A stretch of 64,000 nt of DNA from Neorhizobium huautlense (GCF_030811685.1 NZ_JAUSRF010000004.1:310001-374000); one strand, 5' to 3'. Counted from the first letter of the stretch, positions 38,348 to 49,878 are shown. Made by a program: numbers and translations. Notes: generated by a model from the letters alone, not told the origin.

Positions 38348-39697
38348 TCAGCGCTCGGCATAGTCTGAGCGCACGATGCCATGGCGCTGCAGCTTGTCGT
38401 AAAAGGTTTTTCGCGGAATTTTCAAAGCCGCGATGGTCTGCTGCACATTGCCGCCGAACGACGTCAGCGTCTCGCGGATGATCTCCGCCTCATGGGCATC
38501 GACTCGCTCGGGCAGCGAAAGCTCCCCTCCCCTCCCCGGCTGCGCAGCACCCGAAACCGGCACCGGCTCCAGACCCAGCGTCACCCGTTCGGCAAAATGC
38601 GAAAGCTCGCGCACATTGCCCGGCCAGTGATGATCGGCGAGATAACGCGACACCGAATCCGACATTGCCGGGACATCACGCGAAAAACGCCGCGCCGCCT
38701 TTTCCGCAAAATAATGAAACAGCAAAGCGACATCCTCACGCCGCTCGCGCAAAGGCGGGATCGACAGCGACACCACGTTCAGCCGGTAATAAAGGTCCTC
38801 GCGAAAACTCGCCCGCTGACCGGGATCACCCAGATCCACCTTGGCCGCCGCCACGACACGCAGATCGACCGGACGAATATCATTGGTGCCCAGAGGGGCC
38901 ACCTCACGCATTTCCAGCACACGCAACATGCGCACCTGCGTCGCCATCGGCATGCTTTCGATCTCATCGAGAAACAGCGTGCCGCCATCCGCGTGCTCGA
39001 TGCGACCGACACGCCTCTTCTGCGCCCCGGTAAACGCGCCCGGCTCGTGACCGAACAGCTCGCTTTCGATGATCTGCTCCGGCAATGCGCCGCAGTTCAG
39101 CGCCACGAAATGACCATGCGCGCGCCTTCCCCATTGATGCAGCAGGCTCGCCACCACTTCCTTGCCGCTGCCGGTTTCGCCGGTCACCAACACATCGACA
39201 TCCGTATCGGCAATCTGTTTCAACGTCTGGCGCAGCCGCACCATCACAGGTGTCTGCCCCAGCAATTGCGGCCCGGCCCCGCCTTCCGCTGCGGCCAGCC
39301 GCAGCCGGCGGTTTTCCATTGTCAGCCGCCGTTTTTCCGCCGCCCGGCGAATGCATTGCAACAGACGCTCGGTGGCGAATGGTTTGGCGATAAAGTCATA
39401 AACGCCATCCTGAATGGCTTTCACCGCCATCGGAATATCGCCATGCCCGGTCATCAGGATCACCGGCAATTCCGCATCCAGCTCCTTCACGTGCTCGAAA
39501 AGCTCCAGCCCATCCAGACCCGGCATGCGGATATCGGACACGATCACGCCCTCGAAATCAGAACGCAGCCGCGACAGCGCTTCCGTTGCGGAGGTAAACA
39601 GCGCCGCATCGAAACCGGCCAGTTCCAGCGTCTGCCCGGTCGCGCGCAACAGATCGGCATCATCATCGATCAGAAAGATTTTTGTTGCGTCGCTCAT
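38348..39697 (-). CDS. dctD: C4-dicarboxylate response regulator DctD (sigma-54 activator)
   Basis: 449 aa NtrC-type regulator. Receiver domain with phospho-Asp in [11 protein letters not shown] (about 54); AAA+ domain with Walker A GETGSGKE, the sigma-54 contact loop GAFTGA (about 217) and [10 protein letters not shown]-terminal Fis-type helix-turn-helix ([20 protein letters not shown]). Phosphorylated by DctB, it activates the dctA promoter at 41716. Its ATG overlaps the dctB stop. Confidence 0.95.
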   Translation of the reverse strand: MSDATKIFLIDDDADLLRATGQTLELAGFDAALFTSATEALSRLRSDFEGVIVSDIRMPGLDGLELFEHVKELDAELPVILMTGHGDIPMAVKAIQDGVYDFIAKPFATERLLQCIRRAAEKRRLTMENRRLRLAAAEGGAGPQLLGQTPVMVRLRQTLKQIADTDVDVLVTGETGSGKEVVASLLHQWGRRAHGHFVALNCGALPEQIIESELFGHEPGAFTGAQKRRVGRIEHADGGTLFLDEIESMPMATQVRMLRVLEMREVAPLGTNDIRPVDLRVVAAAKVDLGDPGQRASFREDLYYRLNVVSLSIPPLRERREDVALLFHYFAEKAARRFSRDVPAMSDSVSRYLADHHWPGNVRELSHFAERVTLGLEPVPVSGAAQPGRGGELSLPERVDAHEAEIIRETLTSFGGNVQQTIAALKIPRKTFYDKLQRHGIVRSDYAER

Positions 39698-41598
39698 GGC
39701 GCCTCCTCATTCATATCCGCAGTCACCAGCGCCAGAAATACGGTGAAGCAGGTATGCCCCGGCTCGCTTTCCACCTCGATGCGCCCGCCATAATCCGAAA
39801 CGATATCCTTGGAGATCACCAGCCCGAGACCCAATCCTCTTTCCTTGGACGAGTTGAAGGGCTCGAACATCGCCGCCAGAATTTTTTCCGGCACACCCGG
39901 CCCATTGTCGGAAACACGGATAGCGACACGCTCACCTGCGACTTCCGTGGTGACCGTGATATGCGCGTCGCCCTGCCCTTCCACTGCCTCCAGCGCATTG
40001 AGAATGAGGTTGATGAACACCTGCTCCAGCCGCAGCCGGCTGCCCATCACCTGCAACCCTTGCGGCGGCGGAAAGATCGTCAGCGTGTCCATCTTGCCGG
40101 CAAAGCGGCTGCGCACCAGCATCAGCGCGCCGTCGAAAACCTCCTTCAACAGAACCGGCACCGCCTCGGACCGGCCCTTGCGCGCCAGCGCCTTCAGGTC
40201 TTCGGTAATCGCACCGATCCGCTCGGTCAGCGAGGCGATCTGGTCAAGGTTTTCGACCGCGCTTTCAGGCTTTCCGCGTGCCAAAAAGATCTTGGAATTG
40301 TCGGCATAGGCGCGAATGGTCGCCACCGGCTGGTTGATCTCATGCGCCACGCCGGCCGCCACCTGCCCGAGGATCGCCAGACGGTTGGCCTGAACCAGAT
40401 CCTGCTGCACCGCATGCAGCTTGCGGTCGGTCATCTCGTGGTCGGCGATCTCAGCCTCCAGCCGGTCACGCGCCAGACTGAGGTCGATCGTGCGCGCCGC
40501 CACCCGCTCCTCCAGTTCCTCGCGCGCCCGCTGCTCGCCGGCGATCGTCATCACCGTCACCTGCCGGCGCCGCAACAGGAGGCCGGCCAGCGCCACCAGA
40601 CCCGCCCAGCCCATAAGCGTCGTCAGCCGCACCTCGCGCATGGCGTCGGCAAGCGGCAGCCGGATCGGCATCAGGTATTCGAACCGCCACGGCGTCGAGG
40701 CGATCGGCGCCGTGATGCGCAAGAAGTCCTGCGGTCCCGCCTCACCCGGCATCACCACCCACAGGATCGCCGCCCCATCATTCACCATGCGCTCGCGCGA
40801 AAACGGCAGCGGCAGAAGCGGCGCATCGCCGAACTGCAGGCTTTCTCTGATAGCGCCGAGATCTTCGGGATGCAGCGGCTGCGTCGTCATGAAACGCCAG
40901 GACGGCACGCTCGACACCAGCACGACATGATTGTTGTCCACCACATAGGAAGGTCGGCCGGAATTGCGCCAGTCCGTTTCCAACTGGTCGAATTCCATCT
41001 TGGCGACCACGACGCCAAGCGGCGCATCCACCGGGCCCACCCGCTGCGAGATATAAAGACCCGGCCGCTTGCTAACGCTGCCAAGCGCGAAATGTTCGGC
41101 GGAGCCGTCCTTCATCGCCCCGGAAAAATAAGCCCGAAAAGCATAATCATTGCCGACAAAGCTGGTCGGCTCGCGCCAGTTGCTCGATGCGATCGCAACA
41201 CCGTCGAGCCCGATCACATAGATGACCGAGGCATTGGTCTGCACGACGAGATCTTCCAGCTTGGCATCGAGAACCTCGCGCCGCTGTGCCGCCGTTGGCG
41301 CCCCCGGGTCGATCAGGGCATCGCGTACATCGCGGTCGCCGGCCAGAAGCAGCGGCAATGCCCGCGGCCGTTCCAACGAGGCCCGCAGCAAAGCCACCTT
41401 CAGATCGGCCTCGGTGCGCCCCTGGCGTTCCAGCAGTGCCAGCGCTGAAACCCGGCCGAAATGCTCCACCAGAAAGCCCAGGGCCAGAGCCAGACACAAG
41501 GCCGCCACCGCGAAGATGGCCCATGTCCGGCGAAATTGCCGGCGCAAAATATCTTCGGTCTGAAAACGAGCTGATTTCGACATGGCGCCAATGAGCAT
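39694..41598 (-). CDS. dctB: C4-dicarboxylate sensor histidine kinase DctB
   Basis: 634 aa. One membrane segment near 30-50, a periplasmic sensor of double-PAS type (about 55-320, [19 protein letters not shown]), a second segment near 325-345, a coiled-coil signalling helix and the kinase core: H-box [21 protein letters not shown]-box [14 protein letters not shown]-boxes [10 protein letters not shown] and [13 protein letters not shown]. It senses succinate, malate or fumarate, probably with DctA. Starts at ATG 41598 or 41583; neither has a strong ribosome site. Confidence 0.95.
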   Translation of the reverse strand: MLIGAMSKSARFQTEDILRRQFRRTWAIFAVAALCLALALGFLVEHFGRVSALALLERQGRTEADLKVALLRASLERPRALPLLLAGDRDVRDALIDPGAPTAAQRREVLDAKLEDLVVQTNASVIYVIGLDGVAIASSNWREPTSFVGNDYAFRAYFSGAMKDGSAEHFALGSVSKRPGLYISQRVGPVDAPLGVVVAKMEFDQLETDWRNSGRPSYVVDNNHVVLVSSVPSWRFMTTQPLHPEDLGAIRESLQFGDAPLLPLPFSRERMVNDGAAILWVVMPGEAGPQDFLRITAPIASTPWRFEYLMPIRLPLADAMREVRLTTLMGWAGLVALAGLLLRRRQVTVMTIAGEQRAREELEERVAARTIDLSLARDRLEAEIADHEMTDRKLHAVQQDLVQANRLAILGQVAAGVAHEINQPVATIRAYADNSKIFLARGKPESAVENLDQIASLTERIGAITEDLKALARKGRSEAVPVLLKEVFDGALMLVRSRFAGKMDTLTIFPPPQGLQVMGSRLRLEQVFINLILNALEAVEGQGDAHITVTTEVAGERVAIRVSDNGPGVPEKILAAMFEPFNSSKERGLGLGLVISKDIVSDYGGRIEVESEPGHTCFTVFLALVTADMNEEAP

Positions 41599-41623
41599 GA
41601 TTTCACACTGCCATCAACAAAAA

Positions 41624-41639
41624 GTGCGGATATCCGCAC
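41624..41639. promoter_or_regulatory. DctD upstream activator site, distal
   Basis: GTGCGGATATCCGCAC is a perfect 16-bp palindrome, close to known rhizobial DctD sites. Its centre lies about 110 bases before the expected dctA transcription start. Confidence 0.85.
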
Positions 41640-41654
41640 AATTTGCAAATGAAA

Positions 41655-41672
41655 AGTTAATCCGGATCAAAT
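41655..41672. promoter_or_regulatory. DctD upstream activator site, proximal (weaker)
   Basis: Contains ATCCGGAT centred about 33 bases (three helical turns) downstream of the distal site. Rhizobial dctA promoters have paired DctD sites with similar spacing. Weaker symmetry than the first. Confidence 0.5.
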
Positions 41673-41715
41673 TGGCACCTGTCATTTCAATGACTTAATC
41701 GATTGAAACGGAAAC

Positions 41716-41731
41716 TGGCACGAGCCTTGCT
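41716..41731 (+). promoter_or_regulatory. Sigma-54 promoter of dctA
   Basis: TGGCACGAGCCTTGCT matches the sigma-54 consensus exactly, with GG at 41717-41718 and GC at 41729-41730 correctly spaced. Transcription would start near 41742. Confidence 0.93.
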
Positions 41732-41798
41732 GTCTTAGCTGCATTCTATCAACTGCTGCCCCGGGTAGGAACCTTGAGCGGGGCAACTGGAGGACATC

Positions 41799-43127
41799 AT
41801 GGATATCCACGCACCCGCTGCCACAAAGGCGGAGGCCCTGCCATTTTATCGCCACCTGTATTTCCAGGTCATCGTGGCGATCGTCGCCGGCATGCTGCTC
41901 GGCCATTTTTACCCGGATTTCGGCGCCAGCCTGAAGCCGCTGGGTGACGCCTTCATCCGTCTGGTGAAGATGATCATCGCCCCCGTCATCTTCCTGACCG
42001 TCGCAACCGGCATCGCCGGCATGTCGGACCTGAAGAAGGTCGGTCGCGTTGCCGGCAAGGCGATGCTCTACTTCCTCACCTTCTCGACCCTGGCCCTCAT
42101 CGTCGGCCTCATCGTCGGCAACGTGCTGCAACCCGGCGCCGGCATGAACATCGACCCGGCCTCGCTCGACGGCAAGGCAGTCGCCACCTACGCCACCAAG
42201 GCGCATGAAACGACGATCACCGGCTTCCTGATGAACATCATCCCGGAAACCATCGTCGGCGCGTTTGCGCAGGGCGATATCCTGCAGGTCCTGTTCTTCT
42301 CGGTCCTGTTCGGTATTTCGCTCGGCATGGTCGGTGAAAAGGGCAAGCCGGTTCTAGACTTCCTGACCGCGCTCACCACCCCGATCTTCCGCCTCGTCGC
42401 CATCCTGATGAAGGCCGCCCCGATCGGCGCTTTCGGCGCCATGGCCTTCACCATCGGCAAGTATGGCATCGGTTCGGTCGCCAACCTCGCCTTCCTCATC
42501 CTGACCTTCTACATCACGGCATTCCTGTTCGTGGTCGTCGTTCTCGGCGCAGTCGCCAAGTATAACGGCTTCTCGATCTTCTCCCTGATCCGCTATATCA
42601 AGGAAGAACTCCTGCTGGTTCTCGGCACCTCTTCTTCGGAAGCGGCCCTGCCGAACCTGATGCAGAAGATGGAACGCGCCGGCTGCAAGCGCTCGGTTGT
42701 AGGCCTGGTCATCCCGACCGGTTACTCGTTCAACCTCGACGGCACCAACATCTACATGACGCTGGCGGCCTTGTTCATCGCCCAGGCAACCGGCATCGAC
42801 CTGTCGCTGAGCGACCAGATCCTGCTTCTGCTCGTGGCCATGCTGTCGTCCAAGGGCGCTGCCGGCATCACCGGCGCCGGCTTCATCACGCTTGCCGCAA
42901 CGCTTTCTGTCGTCCCGGCCGTTCCGGTTGCCGGCATGGCGCTGATCCTCGGCATCGACCGCTTCATGTCGGAATGCCGCGCGCTGACCAACCTCGTCGG
43001 CAATGCGGTTGCCACCATCGTCGTTGCCCGCTGGGAAGGCGAACTGGACAAGTCGATGCTCGACAAAGCGATGTCCGGCCAGCTGACCGGCGAACCGGCA
43101 CCGGCCGCCCTGCAGCCCGCCGAATAA
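41799..43127 (+). CDS. dctA: C4-dicarboxylate/cation symporter DctA
   Basis: 442-aa inner membrane carrier of the DAACS family that imports succinate, fumarate and malate with protons or sodium. Motifs: [18 protein letters not shown] (serine-rich hairpin, about 275), [19 protein letters not shown] (about 307) and [18 protein letters not shown] (about 352). GGAGG lies 5 bases before ATG 41799. Divergent from dctBD and behind a complete sigma-54 promoter. Confidence 0.98.
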   Translation: MDIHAPAATKAEALPFYRHLYFQVIVAIVAGMLLGHFYPDFGASLKPLGDAFIRLVKMIIAPVIFLTVATGIAGMSDLKKVGRVAGKAMLYFLTFSTLALIVGLIVGNVLQPGAGMNIDPASLDGKAVATYATKAHETTITGFLMNIIPETIVGAFAQGDILQVLFFSVLFGISLGMVGEKGKPVLDFLTALTTPIFRLVAILMKAAPIGAFGAMAFTIGKYGIGSVANLAFLILTFYITAFLFVVVVLGAVAKYNGFSIFSLIRYIKEELLLVLGTSSSEAALPNLMQKMERAGCKRSVVGLVIPTGYSFNLDGTNIYMTLAALFIAQATGIDLSLSDQILLLLVAMLSSKGAAGITGAGFITLAATLSVVPAVPVAGMALILGIDRFMSECRALTNLVGNAVATIVVARWEGELDKSMLDKAMSGQLTGEPAPAALQPAE

Positions 43128-43165
43128 TCAAGCCCCCTCAGGTCCTCCCAAGAGACCCGCATGAG

Positions 43166-43199
43166 AAAAGCCCGGAGCAGCAATGCTTCGGGCTTTTCC
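43166..43199 (+). terminator. Rho-independent terminator of dctA
   Basis: 14-base arms (43166-43179 with 43184-43197, one mismatch, AAAAGCCCG core) followed by TT. It ends the dctA transcript before the flavin reductase-like gene. Confidence 0.8.
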
Positions 43200-43338
43200 A
43201 CTTTGGCTGACGGCCGTCATTGGAGACGCTCCCGAACCACCTTGCCCAAAGCTTCACAACACGTGTAGCCTCATGCTGCACCGCCGAAGAGAGCGGAAAA
43301 CAAGGACAGGCCGACAATACGGCCGACGGGAACCAGCC

Positions 43339-44037
43339 ATGACCACAACAACAATGACCGAAACCATCACGCTCGACTTTGCGGACCTCTCCCCGCGCGA
43401 CCGCTACAAGATCATGATCGGCACCATCGTGCCGCGGCCGATCGCCTGGGTAACGACGATCGGCACGGACGGCCGCGTCAACGCCGCGCCGTTCAGCTTC
43501 TTCAATTGCCTCAGTTCCGATCCGCCGATCGTCGCGCTCGGCGTCGAATATCGCCAGACCGGCGCCTCCAAGGATACCGGCCGCAACATCCGCGACACCG
43601 GCATATTTTCCGTCAACATCGTTTCGCACGCGCTGATGGATGCGATGAACATCACCGCCGTGCCTTTCGACGAAACAGTCGATGAAGTGGCCGAGGCGGG
43701 GCTGACACTGCGGCCGGGCTCGAAAATCGCCTGCCCCAGCATCGCGGAAGCACCGGCAGCACTCGAATGCCGCCTGCATTCCTATCTCGATATCGGCAAT
43801 TCCCGGGAAATCGTCGTCGGCGAGATCCTCGCCGCCCATCTGCGCGCCGACATGGTCAACGACCGCCTGCATATCGATCCGGCCATCCTCGATGCCGTCG
43901 GCCGCATGGGTGGCCATGGCTATGCAACGACACGAGATGGCTTCGATCTGGAGACGATGGACGAGGCCCGTTATCGCGGTGCCGCGCATCTGCGCCCGCG
44001 GATGCCGACGATATCGGTCAGGGAAGCGGGAGAATGA
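43339..44037 (+). CDS. Flavin reductase-like FMN-binding protein
   Basis: 232 aa. The split-barrel FMN-binding fold is visible: YKIMIGTIVPRPIAWVTTIG, NAAPFSFFNCLSSDPPIVAL and ATGASK/TGRNIRDTG-type loops. Members reduce flavin with NAD(P)H for a partner monooxygenase or have unknown roles. No monooxygenase is adjacent. Start is ATG 43339, with GGGAA upstream; ATG 43354 is also possible. Confidence 0.85.
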   Translation: MTTTTMTETITLDFADLSPRDRYKIMIGTIVPRPIAWVTTIGTDGRVNAAPFSFFNCLSSDPPIVALGVEYRQTGASKDTGRNIRDTGIFSVNIVSHALMDAMNITAVPFDETVDEVAEAGLTLRPGSKIACPSIAEAPAALECRLHSYLDIGNSREIVVGEILAAHLRADMVNDRLHIDPAILDAVGRMGGHGYATTRDGFDLETMDEARYRGAAHLRPRMPTISVREAGE

Positions 44038-44089
44038 TCATTTTGCCACGACCTTGACGATCTCGCGCACGCGATCGATCTGTAAGATA

Positions 44090-44539
44090 TCAGGCACCGG
44101 GATCAAGGTCGTATATCGCGACGGCTCGCCGCTTTGCGATCCGCTCGTACAAGCGCTGCCCCGCCTCGTTATCAAGACCGGTCTCCCAATAGATTCGCCG
44201 CCAGCCTTCAGACTTCCCGACTTTCGACAGGTGATTGATAAAAGCTGTCGCCATTCCCCGGCCGCGCGCGGACGGCGTAACCCAGAGATCTTCCAGATAG
44301 CAGACCGACCGCAACGTGAATGTATGGGGATGAATGATGGCATGAGCCAGCCCGACAGTCTCCTCGCCATCGGACAAAAGCCAAGCATACATCGGGTGGC
44401 TGCCCTCCAAAATCCGCTGCCAGAGCGCATCGATCACCGCGTCTGACATGCCCTCGGCGCCGAAATGGAGACAATTTTCGCGCCAAAGCCTCTCCCAGTC
44501 GGGACGGTCAGCCGGCTCTGCTTTCCTGATCTGCAACAT
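44090..44539 (-). CDS. GNAT-family N-acetyltransferase
   Basis: 149 aa. The acetyl-CoA-binding motif A reads VTPSARGRGMATAFINHL (about 90), preceded by CYLEDLWV, and the C-terminus has WETGLDNEAGQRLYERI, typical of small-molecule or protein acetyltransferases. The substrate is unknown. Convergent with the flavin reductase-like gene. Confidence 0.88.
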   Translation of the reverse strand: MLQIRKAEPADRPDWERLWRENCLHFGAEGMSDAVIDALWQRILEGSHPMYAWLLSDGEETVGLAHAIIHPHTFTLRSVCYLEDLWVTPSARGRGMATAFINHLSKVGKSEGWRRIYWETGLDNEAGQRLYERIAKRRAVAIYDLDPGA

Positions 44540-44593
44540 CCCGTCCCCACAGCTACAGGAATATCTGGCAGTCCGTTCAACTGGGAAAACAGC

Positions 44594-44974
44594 TTACGCT
44601 GGAATGACCTTGGCGATCTCGCTCGCCAGTTCTTCCTGCGAATACGGTTTTCCCAAGCGCCCGACATCGACATCCATGCCATCCGGCAGGTCCGTATAAC
44701 CGGAAGCTAGCAGGATCGGCAGGCCGGGCACGAGCTGGCGGGCCTGCTGTGCAAGCTCGGCACCGTTCATGCCGGGCATGGAAAAATCGGTAATCATCAG
44801 GTCGATACGGTCGCCGCCATCGATCGATTTGCCGAGCAGTTCCAGCGCCTCGCGGCCGGAATGCGCCTCGATCACCTTGTGGCCAAGCTCTTCCAGCATG
44901 TCGACGGATGTCATGGCGATCAGCACGTCGTCATCCACCATCAGGATCCGTCGTTGCGTCTGCAGGTCGGTCAT
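44594..44974 (-). CDS. Single-domain response regulator (CheY-like receiver)
   Basis: 126 aa, receiver domain only. Acidic pocket DDD (14-16), phospho-acceptor Asp63 in MITDFSMPGMNG, and conserved Lys in GRLGKPYSQEEL. There is no output domain, so it works by protein contact or as a phosphate relay. No histidine kinase is adjacent; the partner is encoded elsewhere. Confidence 0.9.
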   Translation of the reverse strand: MTDLQTQRRILMVDDDVLIAMTSVDMLEELGHKVIEAHSGREALELLGKSIDGGDRIDLMITDFSMPGMNGAELAQQARQLVPGLPILLASGYTDLPDGMDVDVGRLGKPYSQEELASEIAKVIPA

Positions 44975-45216
44975 ATCAGTTACCCCGGGCCGTCAATTTG
45001 TTCTTTTTGGTTATTCCGCCCCGCGGCAGATACCGGGGATATGAATAGAGAAACGCTTCCGCCTCCAGGAAGGAATCCTTTGGAAAAGATAGCGTGGGGT
45101 ATATTTACGACAAGATTGAGAAGACTGCATCTCTTTCTTCGTCCGATACCGGACGGAAATATTGCTGAACACCCGGCCGGCTCGCAGCCGGGCTTTCGTC
45201 TTCGATGCAGCCCGGA

Positions 45217-45414
45217 TCAGGACTTTCTCTTGTCGTCATCCGGCGCATTGCCCGGACGCGTCGCCGAAACCGGGTCGCTGGCCGGAAACGTGTCCTCCAG
45301 AGCCTCGTCCAGTTCGCTTTCCGCATCGGTGCGCCGCTGCACCTTCTTCTCCTCCTTCAGCGATTTGACCGCATCGGATGGAGCCTTGTTGGAATTGTCG
45401 TGCGCCATGGCCAT
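45217..45414 (-). CDS. Small acidic/basic hydrophilic protein, EcfG-promoter driven
   Basis: 65 aa, highly charged and without membrane segment: MAMAHDNSNKAPSDAVKSL..., centre ESELDEALEDTFPASDPVS, end PDDDKRKS. The LDEALEDTFPASDP motif occurs in small proteins of many Rhizobiales. ATG 45414 is preceded by GGAGG at 6 bases, and an EcfG promoter ends 33 bases upstream. Function unknown; stress response by regulation. The 242 bases downstream to the receiver gene show no other gene. Confidence 0.78.
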   Translation of the reverse strand: MAMAHDNSNKAPSDAVKSLKEEKKVQRRTDAESELDEALEDTFPASDPVSATRPGNAPDDDKRKS

Positions 45415-45446
45415 TGTGTCCTCCATCATCGTGAACTTGATGGAAC

Positions 45447-45472
45447 AACGTGGAGACATGCGCGACGGTTCC
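45447..45472 (-). promoter_or_regulatory. EcfG-type promoter
   Basis: On the minus strand GGAAC (45468-45472), 17 bases, CGTT (45447-45450), 33 bases before the small hydrophilic protein gene. Exact consensus match. Confidence 0.82.
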
Positions 45473-45498
45473 GTCAGGCGGCTACGGTGAAGCCGACC

Positions 45499-46320
45499 TC
45501 ACCAGAGGTCGGCGTGGCGGTTCACATCCTTGTAAAGCAGGTAGCGGAAACGGCCCGGACCACCGGCATAACAGGCCTGCGGGCAATAGGCGCGCAGCCA
45601 CATGAAATCCCCGGCTTCCACCTCGACCCAATCGGAATTGAGCCGATAGACCGCCTTGCCCTCCAGCACATAAAGCCCGTGCTCCATGATATGGGTTTCC
45701 ATGAAGGGAATGGTGGCACCCGGCTCGAAGGTGACGATGTTGAGGTGCATGTCGTAACGCACGTCGGAGGGATCGATAAAACGGGTCGTTGCCCAGCGGC
45801 CATCGGTATCCGGCATGGCCGACATTTCGCAATCGTCTTCATGGGTAAAGATTGCGGGCGGCAGTTCCAGCCCCTCCACCACCTTGAAGACCTTTCGCAC
45901 CCAGTGGAAGCGCACGGCCTCCGCGCCATCATTGGAGATCGTCCACTCTGATCCGGCCGGCAGATAGGCAAACGAGCCCGTCTTCAACACATGCTTTTCG
46001 CCATCGAGCGTAATCGTCACGCCCCCGGCCACGACAAAGATCGCCGCTTGAGCCCGCGCATCCGGCTCCGGCCGCACGCTGCCGCCACCCGGCAGAACCT
46101 CAACGATATATTGCGAAAACGTCTCGGAAAAACCGGTCATCGGCCGCGCCAGAATCCACGCCCGCGTCTTTTCCCAGTGCGGCAGAACCGAGGTCACGAT
46201 GTCGCTCATGACAGTCTTCGGAATGACGGCGTAGGCCGTGGTGAAAACTGCTTTGCTGGACAGCGTCTGCGTCTGCGGCGGCAGGCCGCCCAAGGCGGAA
46301 AAATAGCTGGAAGATGTCAT
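45499..46320 (-). CDS. allE: (S)-ureidoglycine aminohydrolase
   Basis: 273-aa bicupin of allantoin catabolism, converting (S)-ureidoglycine to (S)-ureidoglycolate with ammonia release. Two cupin halves: FVVAGGVTITLDGEKHVLK with YLPAGSEW, and PFMETHIMEHGLYVLEGKA with the metal-binding His/Glu pattern, then ACYAGGPGRFRYLLYKD. Start is ATG 46320 (MTSSSYF) because AAGGGTG lies 6 bases upstream. No other allantoin gene is in the window. Confidence 0.9.
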   Translation of the reverse strand: MTSSSYFSALGGLPPQTQTLSSKAVFTTAYAVIPKTVMSDIVTSVLPHWEKTRAWILARPMTGFSETFSQYIVEVLPGGGSVRPEPDARAQAAIFVVAGGVTITLDGEKHVLKTGSFAYLPAGSEWTISNDGAEAVRFHWVRKVFKVVEGLELPPAIFTHEDDCEMSAMPDTDGRWATTRFIDPSDVRYDMHLNIVTFEPGATIPFMETHIMEHGLYVLEGKAVYRLNSDWVEVEAGDFMWLRAYCPQACYAGGPGRFRYLLYKDVNRHADLW

Positions 46321-46403
46321 GCACTGCACCCTTGGCTGTTGAAGCTCAAGGTGTAAGCATCACGCTCGGGTCAGGCAATGGGGTATTCAGCGCAGATCGC
46401 GGC

Positions 46404-46679
46404 TCAGCAAAGGTCCCAGATCGGTCCCTTGACCACATGTTTCGGCACGTCGCGAACGGCTTCGCGCGGCGGCGGCACATGAATGTCGCCAGCCCCGATC
46501 ATCCTGTAGAACTGGTCGACCCGACGGCGCTGCAGGCTTTCGATTTCCGTTACGCGATAATGGTCGGCAGCCGACATCAGGAACTTCGCAAATTCCGGCG
46601 TCTCGATGCCATCCGCCTTGCGCATCAGCGCGATCAGCGGATCATGGACTGCCTGACAAAGCGTAAGGTCTCGGGACAT
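46404..46679 (-). CDS. Hypothetical protein
   Basis: 91 aa, helical (LCQAVHDPLIALMRKADGIE, FAKFLMSAADHYRVTEIES), with no signal or membrane segment. I do not recognise a family. AAAGGAG lies 8 bases before ATG 46679, which supports it as a real gene. Upstream of ureidoglycine aminohydrolase on the same strand with 83 bases between, so possibly cotranscribed. Confidence 0.65.
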   Translation of the reverse strand: MSRDLTLCQAVHDPLIALMRKADGIETPEFAKFLMSAADHYRVTEIESLQRRRVDQFYRMIGAGDIHVPPPREAVRDVPKHVVKGPIWDLC

Positions 46680-46835
46680 CGGTTGGGCTCCTTTGCGCCG
46701 CCCAATACACGTGTCATGCGACAACTTTATTTCAGTTTCCCCGTTTTTGATGGGAAGCCTGCTTTTCCCGCAAAATCCGCAGAAATGTGCGCAGATGACG
46801 GTTCCATGACGAAAATGGAAGGAAACTGGAAACCC

Positions 46836-46853
46836 CTGTAATTTGACTGACAA
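46836..46853. promoter_or_regulatory. Pho-box-like sequence
   Basis: CTGTAAT-TTGA-CTGACAA matches the PhoB box (two CTGTCAT repeats, 4-base spacer) at 11 of 14 positions. It is 76 bases before the phosphoesterase start, at the head of the importer operon. Phosphate control is inferred. Confidence 0.6.
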
Positions 46854-46929
46854 GCAAGCTCGCTAAGACGCCGCTCAACGAATGCGTGGCGCCATGAAGG
46901 CCGCCCGCCGAAATGTTGGAGCCTGCCCC

Positions 46930-47789
46930 ATGAAAATCATCCAGATCACCGACACGCACTTGAGCCCCATGAAGCCGCATTTCAACGGCAACTGGGCGCC
47001 ACTGCTGCAGTGGATCGAAGCCGAAGAGCCGGATCTCATCATCCATACCGGCGACCTCTCGGTGGATGGCGCGGACCATGCCAACGATCTTTCCTTCTCC
47101 ATGGACCTGATGCGCGAAGTGTCGGCTCCAATGCTGATCCTTCCCGGCAATCACGATGTCGGCCACCTGCCCGGCTCGCCGCAGCCCGTCAACGAGGAAC
47201 GCCTCAACCGTTGGCGCGACATGGTCGGCCGCGATTACTGGTTCCACGATGCCCATACCGACAACGGCAACTGGCGTTTCGTCGGCCTCAACGCGCTCCT
47301 GTTTGGTCAGGGCGATGATGCGGACGGCACGGAAGAAGAAGCCCAGTTCGTCTGGCTGAAGGAAGTGCTGGAAAACCGCGGCGACCGCCGCGTCGCCATG
47401 TTCTCCCACAAGCCGCTGTTTGTCGACGAACCGCAGGAAGGCGACACCGGTTACTGGGGCCTGCGCCCGGCCCAGCGCGGCCGCATGTTTGATCTGATCG
47501 CCGCCCATGACGTTGCACTGTTCGCCAGCGGCCACCTGCACTGGGCATGGGAAGGCAAGTTCGAGAACACTTCGCTCATCTGGGGGCCCGCCGCCGCCTT
47601 TATCATCGACACGCTGGAGCGCGAAATGCCAGGCGAGCGCTTGGTCGGCGCCGTCGTCCACGAGTTCGGCGAAACGGTCAAGAGCACCATCGTCGCCGTT
47701 CCGGGCATGGTCGCCCATGTCATCGATGACATCATCGAGGAAGTCTATCCGCAAAGCGCCAAGAACAAAGAAGCTGCGGAGGCCGCCGA

Positions 47790-47793
<4 letters not shown>
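46930..47793 (+). CDS. Metallophosphoesterase (GpdQ/Icc-like phosphodiesterase)
   Basis: 287 aa. The calcineurin-type metal-binding motifs are in order: TDTHLSP (D-H), HTGDLS (G-D), LPGNHDVG (G-N-H-D), SHKP and GHLH. Relatives hydrolyse cyclic nucleotides or glycerophosphodiesters. Start is ATG 46930 with GGAG 8 bases upstream. Its stop overlaps the ABC ATPase start (ATGA). In this operon it most likely hydrolyses imported phosphodiesters. Confidence 0.9.
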
Positions 47794-48945
<1,152 letters not shown>

Positions 48946-48953
<8 letters not shown>

Positions 48954-49878
48954 CATGACCGCCATCTCCCTGCCCGTCGAGAAATCACGCCCGATCGTCA
49001 ACGTCAGCGAACGTCACGAAGCCCGCGTTGCATGGATGCTCGCCGCACCGGCGATGATCCTGATCGTGCTGTTCATCCTCGCCCCGGTCGTCGCCGTCAT
49101 CACGCTCGGTTTCACCGATTTCGAACTGGGTTACAGCACCTTCAAGTTTGTCGGGTTCGAAAACTACGCCGAACTGATGGGCGACCGCACCTTCCGCCAG
49201 TCGCTGTGGAACACCGCCGTGTATACCGCGATCGTCGCGCCCGCCTCGATCCTGCTCGGCCTCGGTGTGGCGCTGCTGATCGAAAGCGAAACCGTCGGCC
49301 GTTCCTTTTTTCGCACGGCCTATTTTCTGCCGGTCGCCTCGCTGCTCGTCGCCATGGCCACAGTCTGGCAATACCTGCTGCACCCGACCATCGGCCCGGT
49401 CAACAGCCTGCTCAACCTGATCGGCCTGCCCGGCCCCAACTGGCTCGGCTCCGCCGGCACCGTTCTCTACAGCCTGTCGATGATCGGCGTCTGGCAGACG
49501 GTCGGCTTCAACATGATCCTGTTTTTGGCCGGCCTCACCGCCATCCCGCGCGACCTGTATTCCGCCGCCGAAATCGATGGCGCAAAGTCCCCGATCGACC
49601 GGTTCTTCCTCGTCACGCTGCCCATGCTCGGCCCGACCACGGTCTTCGTCACCACGATCAGCATCATCAACGCGGTCAAAGTGTTCGAAACGGTAAAAAC
49701 GCTCACCGAAGGCGGCCCCAACAAGGCATCCGAAGTGCTGCTTTTCACCATCTACCAGGAAGGCTTTGTCTACCTGCGCGTCGGTTACGCCTCGGCCATG
49801 ACCGTCGTCTTCCTCGCCGTGCTGGTGGTGATGATGTTCGCGCAATACCGCCTCGTCGACCGGAAGGTACATTACTGA
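48946..49878 (+). CDS. ABC permease, UgpA/MalF type
   Basis: 310 aa, six membrane segments, EAA loop YSAAEIDGAKSPIDRFFLVT. The N-terminal 25 residues are polar before the first segment (AWMLAAPAMILIVLFILAPV). It ends with TGATG, overlapping the next permease start by one base. Operon partner of the next gene. Confidence 0.92.

Noticed and set aside
39682..41448. 588-codon open frame on the plus strand across dctB
   Set aside because: Antisense to a clear histidine kinase.
45041..45490. Plus-strand frame starting MNRETLPPPG
   Set aside because: Antisense to the small EcfG-driven gene, with no domain and Ser/Arg-rich composition typical of a shadow.
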